This document shows positions 1 to 8,565 of a DNA stretch of 64,000 bases, piece by piece. Positions within the stretch are counted from its first letter, which is position 1. Every line of letters begins with the position of its first letter. The position numbers were made by a program, and so were the translations under genes. The notes beneath the pieces are model-generated. The model saw only the letters and a program-made list of their open reading frames with translations. It ran no database searches and was not told the DNA's origin. The DNA lies in the NCBI GenBank assembly GCA_012032555.1, contig JAAUSR010000014.1:1-64000 (forward strand), written 5' to 3'. The stretch comes from Thioploca sp. Lineage in GTDB: Bacteria > Pseudomonadota > Gammaproteobacteria > Beggiatoales > Beggiatoaceae.

Positions 1-982
1 CGGCCTCGGGTCAGTAGAGAGAATGACCGTGCGCTTATGGGGAGGTGTTGACCCAACAACCCCTCGGCGAGCCGATCACCGGACATACTTATGGAGTTTC
101 CAGCGTTGCCTTCAGTGCCGGTGGCTACATGCTCGCCTCAGGGAGTGATGATAAGACCGTGCGCTTGTGGAACATCAATCCAAACGCTTGGATAAAACAG
201 CTCTGTGCCATTGCTGACCGTAACCTGAGCCATAAAGAATGGCAAAAATATCTCGGCAACCGCCCGCACGAAAAAACCTACCCCGATTTACCGACCGATA
301 CGCTGGGAGCTATTGAACTAGTTAATCAAGGACAAGAACTTGCTAAACAAGGAAAATTAAAAGAGGCCATTTCTCAATTTAAACAGGCACAAAAATGGGA
401 TGCCAAGATGGTTTATTTTGATCCAGAAACTCAAGCTAAGGCAATCTATGCGGTTGAACAAGGAAAAAATTAGTTAAAGAAGGGCAGATTGACAAGGCGT
501 TAGCTCAATTTCAAGCAGCATTGAAACTAGATTCTCATTGGAATTTCGATCCCGAAACCCAAGCCAAGACAATTTACGCTCCGGAATTAGTTGAACAAGG
601 AGAAGGATTAGCCCGAGAAGGTCAGATTGACAAGGCCTTAGCTCAATTTCAAGAAGCATTAGTACTGGATTCGAGTTTAAAAATTTCGGCTGATTCTTGG
701 AATAGACTTTGTTGGAATGGTAGCTTAGATGGATATGCTAATAAAGTGATGAATGCTTGCGAGAGAGCTGTGGAACTTGCGCCTAAAAATGGGCGGATTC
801 GAGATAGCCGTGCTTTGGCAAGGGCTTTAACTGGCGATATTCAAAGTGCGATTGAAGATTTTCAATTCGCTATTGAAAATTATGGTAGCGAGAAATTTAA
901 AAAAGAAAGGCAAGCTTGGGTAGCGGCTCTACAAAGAGGAAAGAATCCGTTTACGAAGGAGGTGCTGGAGGAATTGCGTTGA
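1..982 (+). pseudogene. WD40/TPR repeat protein, 3' part, frameshifted
   Basis: The visible part begins with WD40 blades; two DNA copies of the TVRLW blade end lie at about 26-40 and 156-171. A linker typical of large WD40 (often NACHT-type) proteins follows, with W-x-x-QLC and HKEWQKY at about 190-245, and then TPR-like units (EGQIDKALAQFQ) to 982. The reading frame is broken. The first blade is out of frame with the rest, having two extra bases compared with the second copy. At 464-469 a run of six A ends the upstream frame at TAG 471; one more A would join it to the TPR part, which continues in frame from 470. The 5' end lies outside the window. WD40 proteins are protein-interaction scaffolds and no enzymatic part is visible. 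It may be a decayed gene or an intact one with sequence errors. Confidence 0.7.
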
Positions 983-1007
983 TAATTAATTTTTGAACAA
1001 GATTCCT

Positions 1008-1033
1008 CGTTCCCACGCTCCGGCGTGGGAATG
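1008..1033. repeat. REP-like palindrome
   Basis: Perfect inverted repeat TTCCCACGC / GCGTGGGAA around the loop TCCG, extendable to about 11 pairs. It sits just downstream of the WD40/TPR gene with no T-run, so it looks more like a dispersed palindrome than a terminator. Confidence 0.6.
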
Positions 1034-1167
1034 CATATCCCTATTCTGGAAGCAGCGATCCTAAACAACTCAAACATGAATCAAATACGAATTAGCGGAT
1101 TGTTGGTAGTGCGTCCGTCCTACGCGGGTTGATTCAGGCTATTATCCACTTCATCCTGGAGAACGAT

Positions 1168-1422
1168 ATGAAAAATACGATTTCAATTGAATGTCCGATT
1201 GAATTATTATTGAGTTTACATATCAACATAGAAGATTTTGGTGAATTCATGAAAACCCAAACGGCCATTTCGTTATTTAAAGAAGGCAAAATATCGTCAG
1301 GTATGGCCGCACAATGGCTTAACATACCAAGAGTCAGGTTTCTATTCCAAGCGATGGCTGCCGGTGTGGTTCTATTAGAAGATTCAGAAGATGATTTTAA
1401 TAGAGAAACCACTTTATTATGA
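1168..1422 (+). CDS. UPF0175 family small protein (putative antitoxin)
   Basis: About 84 residues. It resembles UPF0175, a small family usually encoded directly upstream of DUF3368 PIN-like proteins and thought to act as the antitoxin. The visible core is ALSLFKEGKISSGMAA-like (here AISLFKEGKISSGMAAQWL) followed by a hydrophobic helix, the usual UPF0175 helix-turn-helix-like layout. I prefer the ATG at 1168 to the longer form from 1129, because GGAG precedes it at SD spacing and the protein then starts at the conserved strand. Its stop overlaps the start of the next gene (ATGA), so the two are translationally coupled. DNA binding and antitoxin role are inferred from the family. Confidence 0.75.
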   Translation: MKNTISIECPIELLLSLHINIEDFGEFMKTQTAISLFKEGKISSGMAAQWLNIPRVRFLFQAMAAGVVLLEDSEDDFNRETTLL

Positions 1423-1901
1423 TCGTATTTTCTAACACGACACCTATTATAGCTTTATTGAGTATCAATCAATTAAATTTATTACCAACCTTGTTTAATG
1501 AAATTTATGTTGTGGCAGAAGTGGTAGAAGAATGTCTTGAGGGTGGCAAAATTATTGTACCGGATTTAACACAGTTGAGTTGGATAAATGTGGTTCAATC
1601 GCTAAGTACGGTGCTAAACCCTTGTTTAAGAGAACTCGATAAAGGCGAAAAACATACGATCAATATGGCTATGCACAAAAATGCCGATTATGTTATTGTT
1701 GATGAAAAGATGGGTCGTAATATTGCTGAATATTTAGGGCTTTCAGTTATTGGCACTTTAGGTATCTTACTTAAAGCTAAACAGCAAGGAAAAATTGTCT
1801 TATTTTCGACATGTGTAAAGGCTATGCAAGAACAAGGTATCTACTATAATACGGCATTATTGAAAAAATTAGCTTTACAAGTTGGAGAAAATTGGCTCTA
1901 A
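1419..1901 (+). CDS. DUF3368 PIN-like protein (putative toxin)
   Basis: 160 residues. The start MIVFSNTTPII carries the N-terminal acidic-strand pattern of the PIN-like DUF3368 family, although the usual first Asp is replaced by Asn (SNTTP rather than SDTSP). A later block LDKGEKHTINMA gives a conserved acidic residue, and VIVDEKMGRNIA gives another. PIN-like proteins are usually Mg-dependent RNases. The gene overlaps the UPF0175 gene by four bases, the usual arrangement of this toxin-antitoxin-like pair. The D-to-N change at the first catalytic position may mean reduced activity; this is inference. Confidence 0.75.
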   Translation: MIVFSNTTPIIALLSINQLNLLPTLFNEIYVVAEVVEECLEGGKIIVPDLTQLSWINVVQSLSTVLNPCLRELDKGEKHTINMAMHKNADYVIVDEKMGRNIAEYLGLSVIGTLGILLKAKQQGKIVLFSTCVKAMQEQGIYYNTALLKKLALQVGENWL

Positions 1902-1954
1902 ATCATTTCAAAAAATTCGGCTAGCTGCGTAGGATGCGCTGAAAAATTAAATTC

Positions 1955-2030
1955 TAGACGCGGGACGGGGTTTGTAACACTAGACGCAGGACGGGGTTTG
2001 TAACACTAGACGCGGGACGGGGTTTGTAAC
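1955..2030. repeat. 26-bp tandem repeat, about 2.9 copies
   Basis: Three consecutive units beginning TAGACGCGGGACGGGG at 1955, 1981 and 2007, each 26 bp, with a single G/A difference in copy 2. The last unit runs into CCCCGTC, forming a 9-bp stem GACGGGGTT-TGT-AACCCCGTC at 2016-2036. Only the final copy can fold, so the array looks like an expanded left arm of a palindromic intergenic element. Confidence 0.85.
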
Positions 2031-2075
2031 CCCGTCTGGCACGGAGGTTTTTAGACTCATGATAAAGAGAAATAC

Positions 2076-2324
2076 ATGCCAGAAATAGTGCGATTTTACG
2101 GCATAATCATTAAACTGTTTTTTGGAGACCATCCACCACCACATTTTCACGCTGTGTATGGTGAGTATAATGCTATTTTTAATATCGAAACGCTGGAAAT
2201 GATTGAAGGTGATCTACCCAATCGTGCAGTCAAGATGGTTCTTGAATGGGGTTCGGCGCATCAAACCGCGCTGCTTGACATGTGGAATACTCAAAACTTC
2301 CGTAAATTACCACCGTTGCAGTAG
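2076..2324 (+). CDS. DUF4160 domain protein
   Basis: 82 residues, full family length. The diagnostic block is the histidine-rich turn DHPPPHFHAVYGEY at residues 24-37, preceded by IVRFYGIIIKLFF and followed by MIEGDLPNRAVKMV. DUF4160 proteins are small and of unproven biochemistry. They are regularly encoded next to DUF2442, as here with 5 bases between the genes, and the pair is often treated as a candidate toxin-antitoxin module. The conserved histidines could bind metal; that is inference. Confidence 0.85.
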   Translation: MPEIVRFYGIIIKLFFGDHPPPHFHAVYGEYNAIFNIETLEMIEGDLPNRAVKMVLEWGSAHQTALLDMWNTQNFRKLPPLQ

Positions 2325-2329
2325 TTAGT

Positions 2330-2578
2330 ATGTCATATCCGAAAATAAAATCAGCCAGAGCCATTGATGAACATACCTTGTTAGTCGAATTTACCAATGC
2401 TGACAAACGAAAGTATGACGTTACTCCATTGCTTGATAAAGAGCGGTTTTTTCCTCTAAAACAGCGCGGATTTTTTAGAAATTTCCAAATAGATTCAACT
2501 GGATGTGCTCTTATCTGGAACGAAGATATTGATATAAGTGAATATGAAATCTGGCTCCACGGCGTGAAAGAAGTCTAA
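2330..2578 (+). CDS. DUF2442 domain protein
   Basis: 82 residues matching the DUF2442 layout: a strand pair with LLVEFTNADKRKYDVTPLL, then the turn GCALIWNEDIDIS and a terminal amphipathic strand. It is known as a small fold with no established reaction. It follows the DUF4160 gene after five bases and is surely co-transcribed with it. The start ATG is the first after the DUF4160 stop. Confidence 0.85.
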   Translation: MSYPKIKSARAIDEHTLLVEFTNADKRKYDVTPLLDKERFFPLKQRGFFRNFQIDSTGCALIWNEDIDISEYEIWLHGVKEV

Positions 2579-2769
2579 TCAGTCAGGTAGGGTGTGCACC
2601 GCACACCAATAATTATTATTCATAATTCACATTTCTCATAGTGAGCAATGCCCACCCTATCCAAGCTTAAGTAACCTGAATAGTGTCGCGGAAAGAAAGT
2701 ACCCTACTTGACTTCTCAGCTCGTTTAGCTAAGCATTAACATCAATCAACCCACCCGAAGAGAAATGAC
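2579..2769. other. Intergenic region with imperfect GTAGGGTG/CCCACCCTA palindrome
   Basis: TAGGGTG near 2588 and CCCACCCTA near 2650 form a loose inverted repeat of the type also seen near 26225 and common in this window. No gene is evident. Confidence 0.4.
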
Positions 2770-3306
2770 ATGAACGTAATCCTTGACTATGACGAAATCC
2801 TGGCTGAGGAAAAAGAAATGCCATCAAAACGACACAGTTTGGTCCAAACTAATCTCACCGTGTTACTCGGTAATGATGAGCGATTTTCAACATTTGTCGA
2901 GTTAAGTTTAGATACCAGCTCTATCGATTTAAGTCAATTTGGGCTGAAAAACCAAGACGAAATAGTACCTGATCTCAGTATTTACTTTGAATCACCACCG
3001 CTTATTAATGAACCAGGGGAAGATGAAGTGCGTGTCACTAAAATACCTGATTTAACTATCGAAGTGCTTTCGCCTACCCAATCGATTAATGAACTGCTTA
3101 AAAAAATCAAAGCTTATTTTGCTCTTGGGGTTAAATCTTGTTGGTTAGTTATGCCCGCTTTAGAAGAAATACGCGTTTTCTCTTATCAGCTACAGCACTA
3201 TAAGAATTTCGATATTAATCAAGGTGAACCGGTTGACGATGAAGTGATGGATATTCATCTACCTATTCAAAAAGTGTTTAGAAGAGATACCGGAGATCTT
3301 TTCTAG
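2770..3306 (+). CDS. Uma2 family endonuclease-like protein (DUF820)
   Basis: 178 residues of the Uma2 (DUF820) restriction-endonuclease fold. The PD-(D/E)XK elements visible are IVPDLSIYF (Asp of motif II) and LTIEVLSPTQS (Glu and the following strand), then the helix LLKKIKAYFALGVKSCWLV, which is highly characteristic. Members are abundant in cyanobacteria and filamentous sulfur bacteria; their targets are unknown and many are linked to mobile DNA. The Lys usual after the acidic residue is not obvious. A truncated paralogue lies at 25615-26007 on the other strand, about 50% identical by eye over the shared part. Confidence 0.85.
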   Translation: MNVILDYDEILAEEKEMPSKRHSLVQTNLTVLLGNDERFSTFVELSLDTSSIDLSQFGLKNQDEIVPDLSIYFESPPLINEPGEDEVRVTKIPDLTIEVLSPTQSINELLKKIKAYFALGVKSCWLVMPALEEIRVFSYQLQHYKNFDINQGEPVDDEVMDIHLPIQKVFRRDTGDLF

Positions 3307-3402
3307 ACATGACTTCCCCACCAGGGTTGCAAAAGTCAATTCTTAGGGAAATTTTTAGTTAATGAACTATTTAAATTCCCCTATTACTTACATTATCTAT
3401 AG

Positions 3403-5682
3403 TTATTGACTAGAATGAGATGTTGCCGCTGCCGGAGGAGTAATGTTATTTCTGGGTGGCGGTGATTGCGATTTATTAAAACCCAGTTCATTCATAAAGA
3501 TATCTTGCTCATTTAACAAAGCTGTCGTGGCTTGCATCCGTCTAATAAAATCTTGTACGAGTGGACGATTATCGATTTCAGGATTGACAATCTGTGGCAC
3601 AATGAGAAGGACTAATTCAGTACGCGTTTCTGTTTGTGTAGTTGAAGAAAATAAAGTATCCCCCACAATAGGAACATCTTTTAAGATCGGTATTCCGTCT
3701 TTACTGTTATTCTTACGAGTTTCAATCAAACCACCCATCACAATAGCATTGTTATCACGTACCACTACGGAGGTTTCTAGCTTACGTTGGCTAAAAGATT
3801 GTAAATTCTGTGAGGTTCTAGTATCACCCAATTGTGACACTTCTTGACTAATTTTCATGTTAATAATGCCATCTTCGTTAATGCGTGGGGTTACCTTGAG
3901 CGTAATACCAGTGTCTTTGTATTGCACATCTTGAAGAGTAGTACCAAGTGTTGCATCAGTTAGACCACTTGAGCGATTAATCGATCCCAGAATCGGTTCA
4001 CTAGAACCCACATTGATAGAAGCTTCTTCATTATTTCGCACCAGGATAGAGGGACGTGATAAGATACTAACCTTACCAGTTGAAGCAATTATATTTAATA
4101 CCGCATTGAGTCCACCAGATAAATAGCCAAGTGTAAAGCCCTTAAAAGTGGGTACCAATAAATTGTTGTCGGTAATCGAACCTTTACGTGTTGGCGGAAA
4201 ATTACCGTCTGGTATATTTAAATTAGAACCCGCTACAAAGTGTTTATTAAAGAGAGCATACCAATCAATGCCAAAGCTAGTAGCATCTGTCAGGGTCACT
4301 TCCGCAATAACGACATTAACCATCACTTCTTGAGGAACTTGGTCTAAAATGTAAATTGTTTCGAGTAATTGCCGATAATCTCGAGGACTGGCTCGGATTA
4401 GTAAACTATTAGTATTTTCATCCGCTACAATGTTAACTTTGAGTTCAGCAGAAACCGGTAAGGCGCCGGGGGGAACGTTTTGGGGTATGACTGGTTTTTC
4501 TCGTTCTTCTAGAGGATTGGGGGGTTCATTCGGTCGTTGAGTTTCATTGCGTTTCATTTTTTCTTTTTCTTCCGCCTCTTTTCGATCTTCTAGCTTAAAC
4601 ACATCCGATAAAGTGGCAGCGATTTTAGTAGCTTCTAGATTTTTTACTTTATAAATAAATACTTGTTCACCACTATCTTCACTACGCTCATCTAAAATAT
4701 CTACCCATAAAGCAACTTCATTAAAACCGGTGTTAGGTGGTGCGACCACGAGAATGGCATTAATACGTTCTAATGCCACTGACTGATAAGTTGGTGGTGC
4801 ATTACCATACAAAGCTTTGAGTATTTTGTCTAATTCGGTTTGTACATCGGCAGCTTTAGAATTAACTAACCGAAAGAGACGCATTCCCCGATGTAAAAAC
4901 GGATCGGCATCCACGATGTCAAGCAATTTATTAACCCGTTCTAATTGTTGCGGTGTGGTAATAATGCCAATAATATTGAGAGTTGGTAAAGTAATCAGGC
5001 GACCTTTAGGTTGAAGCAATGGTGTTAAAATCGCCTGGGCTGATTCAACCGCAATGAAACGCAATGGGGTAATTTGCATGACCTCAGGTGAATCACTACT
5101 CGTTAATTTTTCTGGTGATAAACTAATATCGCCGGGTAAAGTGGGAGCCATCTTTTTTAAATGGTAAACACCTCCCCGTTTTTCCATCGTAATACCGGCA
5201 TCATTTAACAGCAATTTTAATAATGGCCATAAATCCTTTTTGGTCAATGGTTTATCTGGAGCAGTTCGTAAAGAAACTTTATCACCAATGGTTGGATCAA
5301 TTACCAAACTAATTTTTAGAGAATCGGCTATTATTTCAAGAATTTGCCTCAAATCAGTTTGTTCAAAATCGAGTTGGATTTCATCTCCCTCAGATAGATC
5401 TAAACTACTCGTATCTAAGGTTTGCTCGGTCAAAGTGGTTGTGGTTGGTACTTGTCCCGCTTGGTTAACTTGTTTAAGTGGCTCAGGTTGAGAACGGGGC
5501 AATTCGGTAATCAGTGACTGTGCTAAGGTTGATGATGTCACTGCCGGTGTTGATGGCAGTGAAGTATTGATCATTTCAGGGACTGAGGCTGGTGGTTCAC
5601 GTGTCGGCGGAATAATGGTACACGACGCTACTCCAAGCGTGCCACAGAAACAAATGACTGTTATTCTTATCAAAAGACGCAT
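3403..5682 (-). CDS. gspD: Type II secretion system secretin GspD
   Basis: 759 residues, in the normal GspD range. A lipoprotein-type signal ends at VASC (Cys21), followed by a Pro/Thr/Ser-rich linker. The N0 domain (QTDLRQILEIIADS, about 108-175) is followed by secretin N1-N3 repeats to about 460, interrupted by a highly charged insert at about 360-400. The C-terminal secretin barrel has the VPIVGDTLFSS signature at about 675. It forms the outer-membrane channel of the secretion machine; the lipobox suggests self-targeting by lipidation. It is the last gene of the valS-gspM-gspE-gspF-gspD strip and is separated from gspF by a 147-bp repeat-rich spacer. A type IV pilus PilQ is excluded by the lipobox and neighbours, though a related machine cannot be. 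Confidence 0.9.
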   Translation of the reverse strand: MRLLIRITVICFCGTLGVASCTIIPPTREPPASVPEMINTSLPSTPAVTSSTLAQSLITELPRSQPEPLKQVNQAGQVPTTTTLTEQTLDTSSLDLSEGDEIQLDFEQTDLRQILEIIADSLKISLVIDPTIGDKVSLRTAPDKPLTKKDLWPLLKLLLNDAGITMEKRGGVYHLKKMAPTLPGDISLSPEKLTSSDSPEVMQITPLRFIAVESAQAILTPLLQPKGRLITLPTLNIIGIITTPQQLERVNKLLDIVDADPFLHRGMRLFRLVNSKAADVQTELDKILKALYGNAPPTYQSVALERINAILVVAPPNTGFNEVALWVDILDERSEDSGEQVFIYKVKNLEATKIAATLSDVFKLEDRKEAEEKEKMKRNETQRPNEPPNPLEEREKPVIPQNVPPGALPVSAELKVNIVADENTNSLLIRASPRDYRQLLETIYILDQVPQEVMVNVVIAEVTLTDATSFGIDWYALFNKHFVAGSNLNIPDGNFPPTRKGSITDNNLLVPTFKGFTLGYLSGGLNAVLNIIASTGKVSILSRPSILVRNNEEASINVGSSEPILGSINRSSGLTDATLGTTLQDVQYKDTGITLKVTPRINEDGIINMKISQEVSQLGDTRTSQNLQSFSQRKLETSVVVRDNNAIVMGGLIETRKNNSKDGIPILKDVPIVGDTLFSSTTQTETRTELVLLIVPQIVNPEIDNRPLVQDFIRRMQATTALLNEQDIFMNELGFNKSQSPPPRNNITPPAAATSHSSQ

Positions 5683-5693
5683 AAATTCAGTAA

Positions 5694-5832
5694 TCAGTTA
5701 TCAATTATCAGTAAATAGTTATCATGTCTATTAGCTATTAAGCAATTATTATCAACACCGGTCTGTTAATTATCCAATCATTCAGTTTAAGTTATCATTA
5801 ATAACGGATAACGGTTCACTGATAACTGATTA
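5694..5832. repeat. TTATCAGT-rich inverted repeat element (copy A)
   Basis: The spacer between gspF and gspD starts with repeated AGTTATCA-type words and ends with their complements (ACGGTTCACTGATAACTGAT). The two arms can fold into one long imperfect hairpin. A similarly built element lies between bamA and skp at 52941-53085. Confidence 0.6.
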
Positions 5833-7035
5833 ATATTTCATGTCATTAATGCTAAAAATAGCCGATAACATGGTGATGACAATAGCGCCAACAATGATAC
5901 CTAAAACAACAATCAGGAGTGGCTCTAATAAAGCCACTAATCTTGAAGTTTGTTGCTTAACAGTGGTATCAAAGTTTTCCGCTAATTTATCTAAAATAGG
6001 GGCAGTACGACCGGATTCTTCTCCTACCGTAACTAATTGTGCTAATAACACGGGAAATTTACCTTCGTTAACTAATGCTTTCCCTAAACTGGTGCCACCA
6101 CGCACGGCTTCCTCAACTCGAGCCAAGCTATTAGCCAGAATTTGATTTTCCATAACACCTCTAGCAATATGTAATCCTTTAAGTAACGGAATCCCAGCAC
6201 CTAATAAAGCCCCTAAGGTCCGGCAAAAACGTGATGACTCTGCTTGTAAAATCAAAGTACCTAATAAGGGTAAGGATAACAGAGTTTGATCACGTTGCAA
6301 TCGGCGCTCCGGGGTGGCATCCAATTGCCGCCAACCATACCAGAGCAAGACTGGAATCAACAATAGACTCCAACCATAGCTTCGTAACCACCGGCTCAGC
6401 CCCAATAATAAAGCCGCTGAAGGTGGCATATTGGATCCCATATCTTCAAAAATGGTCGCAAATGAAGGGACTACAAATGCCATTAATAAAACCACACTAC
6501 TTAATCCCACTACCGCTAGAATCGCTGGATAAATTAATGAAGAAATAATATTGCGTTTGGCTTCATCCGCATTTGCTAAGAAATGAGCTAATTTTGGCAA
6601 TAATTGTTCTAAAATACCGCCTTCCTCACCAGCATGTACCATATTAACATAGATTCGGGAAAAGATATCTGTCCGCGTTCGCAAGGCGTCCGCTAAAGTT
6701 TTACCTTCTTTAACTTCACGACGCAAATTTTCAATTAATTCTTGCATAATTTGCTTGTCAGTAATCCCTTGTAGTAACCCTAACGCACGATCCAATGGCA
6801 CATGGGCTTCAATTAAAGTACAAAGTCCATTGGTAAAATCAATGACATCACGATGATTAATGGACTGTCGACCAAATAAACCACCACCTTCGGATTGTTG
6901 TTCAACTTTAAGCGGTATTAATTGTCGACTTTGTAAAATAGCCACAACTTCTTGTTTACTTTCGGCATTCAGTTGCCCATCTTTAATGTTACCGGTAATA
7001 TCACAAGCTTGATAGGTATATTGGTGAATTGGCAA
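5830..7035 (-). CDS. gspF: Type II secretion inner-membrane platform protein GspF
   Basis: 401 residues, usual GspF length. Two T2SF domains are visible, each with a conserved helical core (FTNGLCTLIEAHVPLDRAL near residue 67 and FCRTLGALLGAGIPLLKGL near 270). Hydrophobic membrane segments lie near 170-195, 215-235 and 370-395. GspF is the polytopic platform that couples the GspE ATPase to pseudopilus assembly. It lies 39 bases downstream of gspE and is co-directional. PilC of type IV pili is homologous, but the adjacent secretin and GspE favour the secretion system. Confidence 0.9.
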   Translation of the reverse strand: MPIHQYTYQACDITGNIKDGQLNAESKQEVVAILQSRQLIPLKVEQQSEGGGLFGRQSINHRDVIDFTNGLCTLIEAHVPLDRALGLLQGITDKQIMQELIENLRREVKEGKTLADALRTRTDIFSRIYVNMVHAGEEGGILEQLLPKLAHFLANADEAKRNIISSLIYPAILAVVGLSSVVLLMAFVVPSFATIFEDMGSNMPPSAALLLGLSRWLRSYGWSLLLIPVLLWYGWRQLDATPERRLQRDQTLLSLPLLGTLILQAESSRFCRTLGALLGAGIPLLKGLHIARGVMENQILANSLARVEEAVRGGTSLGKALVNEGKFPVLLAQLVTVGEESGRTAPILDKLAENFDTTVKQQTSRLVALLEPLLIVVLGIIVGAIVITMLSAIFSINDMKY

Positions 7036-7074
7036 AATATTTCCTCTCTAACAAACGCGAATCCATTTTTCTCT

Positions 7075-8538
7075 TTAGGTTGCTCTGGTAACCCGAACAA
7101 TTTCTTCTGGTGTTGTAATTCCTTGATAAAGTTTGTTTAACGCATCTTGTCGCAAGGTTCGCAATCCTTCTTGAATCGCTTGCTGACGAATTGCATTGGC
7201 ATCACCGTTACTATTGATAACATGACGCACTCCGTCTGAAGCAATTAGGAATTCATATAAGCCTAATCGTCCTCGATAACCGGTATTAGCACAACGTTCA
7301 CAACCCATTCCCCGAACAACTTCCGGTAATTGAAACGAATCAATGCCTAATAAACCGGCTTCTTCTTCAGAAAGCAGTTCTTGTTCCGCGCAATCCAGAC
7401 AAATTTTACGCACTAAACGTTGGGCCATTACTGCAATGATACTGGAACTAAGTAGATAAGTATCGATTCCGATATCTTGCAAGCGGGTAATTGCCCCAGC
7501 AGCATCGTTGGTATGTAAGGTTGAAAAAACTAAGTGACCGGTCAGCGCCGATTCAATGGCAATCTCCGCTGTTTCCCGATCCCGAATTTCACCAATCATA
7601 ATAATATCTGGATCTTGCCGAACAATGGAACGCAATCCTGCGGCAAAAGTCAAGCCAATTTTAGAATTGACATGAATTTGAGTAATCCCTTCAAGTTGAT
7701 ATTCGACCGGATCTTCAATAGTGATAATTTTTTGTTGTCCGGTATTAATTTTCTCTAAGGTAGCATACAAAGTGGTCGTTTTACCACTACCAGTCGGTCC
7801 AGTCACCAGCACAATACCGTGCGGTTGATGAATCGCTTGTGAATAGGGTTTAAGGATATCCTGTGGCATTCCCAGTAGATCAAGACTCACCTTAACATCG
7901 CCGCGATCTAAAATACGCAAGACAATGGATTCTCCATGTAGCCCCGGTAAAGTAGATACCCGCATATCCAGCGATCGTTCCCCCATTTGATATTGAATTC
8001 GCCCATCTTGGGGTAGCCGTTTTTCACCAATATCTAAACGCGCCATCAACTTAACTCGAGAGGAAACCGATGGTTGTACTGATGCTGGTAAATGCTCTAA
8101 GTTGACCATCACGCCATCCACTCGACAACGCACTTTAAGATATTTCTCTTCTGGTTCAAAGTGAATATCGCTGGCGTTTAAGTCTAAAGCGCGTTCCATT
8201 AGATGATTAACAATACGAATAATCGGTGCTTCTGAAGCGAGATCTTTGAGATATTCATTATCCAGTTGGTCGATATTTTTATTATCACCGGTACCATCCA
8301 AGTCTGGAGCTAATTTTGCCCGCCAATGCTTTATTAAGCGCTCCACCTGCTCCGGTTTGCCAATTTCAAAGCGAATCTGTGAACCGAGTAAAAAACGAAT
8401 TTTGGCGCGATCTTCAATATCGGGTAAAGCAGTATAGATCAAACAAGGATCGTCTGGAAATTGTTCAACGGGGACAATATTCTTTTTTGATAGAAATTGG
8501 GTAAACAAGGGTAAACTTAGCGTATTCATCGTTATCAT
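7075..8538 (-). CDS. gspE: Type II secretion ATPase GspE
   Basis: 487 residues. An N-terminal GspE domain leads to the ATPase core with Walker A GPTGSGKTTT near residue 248, an Asp box, Walker B IIMIGEIRD near 313, and a His box (HTNDAAGAITRL). Zinc-binding pairs CLDC (near 380) and CERC (near 411) are present, the tetracysteine hallmark that separates GspE from PilT. It powers pseudopilus extension from the cytoplasmic face. The start could be the first ATG (8538) or the ATG three codons later (8529); neither has a strong SD. It precedes gspF and follows the gspM-like gene. Confidence 0.92.
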   Translation of the reverse strand: MITMNTLSLPLFTQFLSKKNIVPVEQFPDDPCLIYTALPDIEDRAKIRFLLGSQIRFEIGKPEQVERLIKHWRAKLAPDLDGTGDNKNIDQLDNEYLKDLASEAPIIRIVNHLMERALDLNASDIHFEPEEKYLKVRCRVDGVMVNLEHLPASVQPSVSSRVKLMARLDIGEKRLPQDGRIQYQMGERSLDMRVSTLPGLHGESIVLRILDRGDVKVSLDLLGMPQDILKPYSQAIHQPHGIVLVTGPTGSGKTTTLYATLEKINTGQQKIITIEDPVEYQLEGITQIHVNSKIGLTFAAGLRSIVRQDPDIIMIGEIRDRETAEIAIESALTGHLVFSTLHTNDAAGAITRLQDIGIDTYLLSSSIIAVMAQRLVRKICLDCAEQELLSEEEAGLLGIDSFQLPEVVRGMGCERCANTGYRGRLGLYEFLIASDGVRHVINSNGDANAIRQQAIQEGLRTLRQDALNKLYQGITTPEEIVRVTRAT

Positions 8539-8565
8539 TCACGAATTAGTGTTTCGATAAAATAA

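Noticed and set aside
1129-1167. Longer start for the UPF0175 protein from 1129
   Set aside because: The extra residues (MIQAIIHFILEND) lack the conserved N-terminus and there is no SD; the ATG at 1168 is preceded by GGAG.
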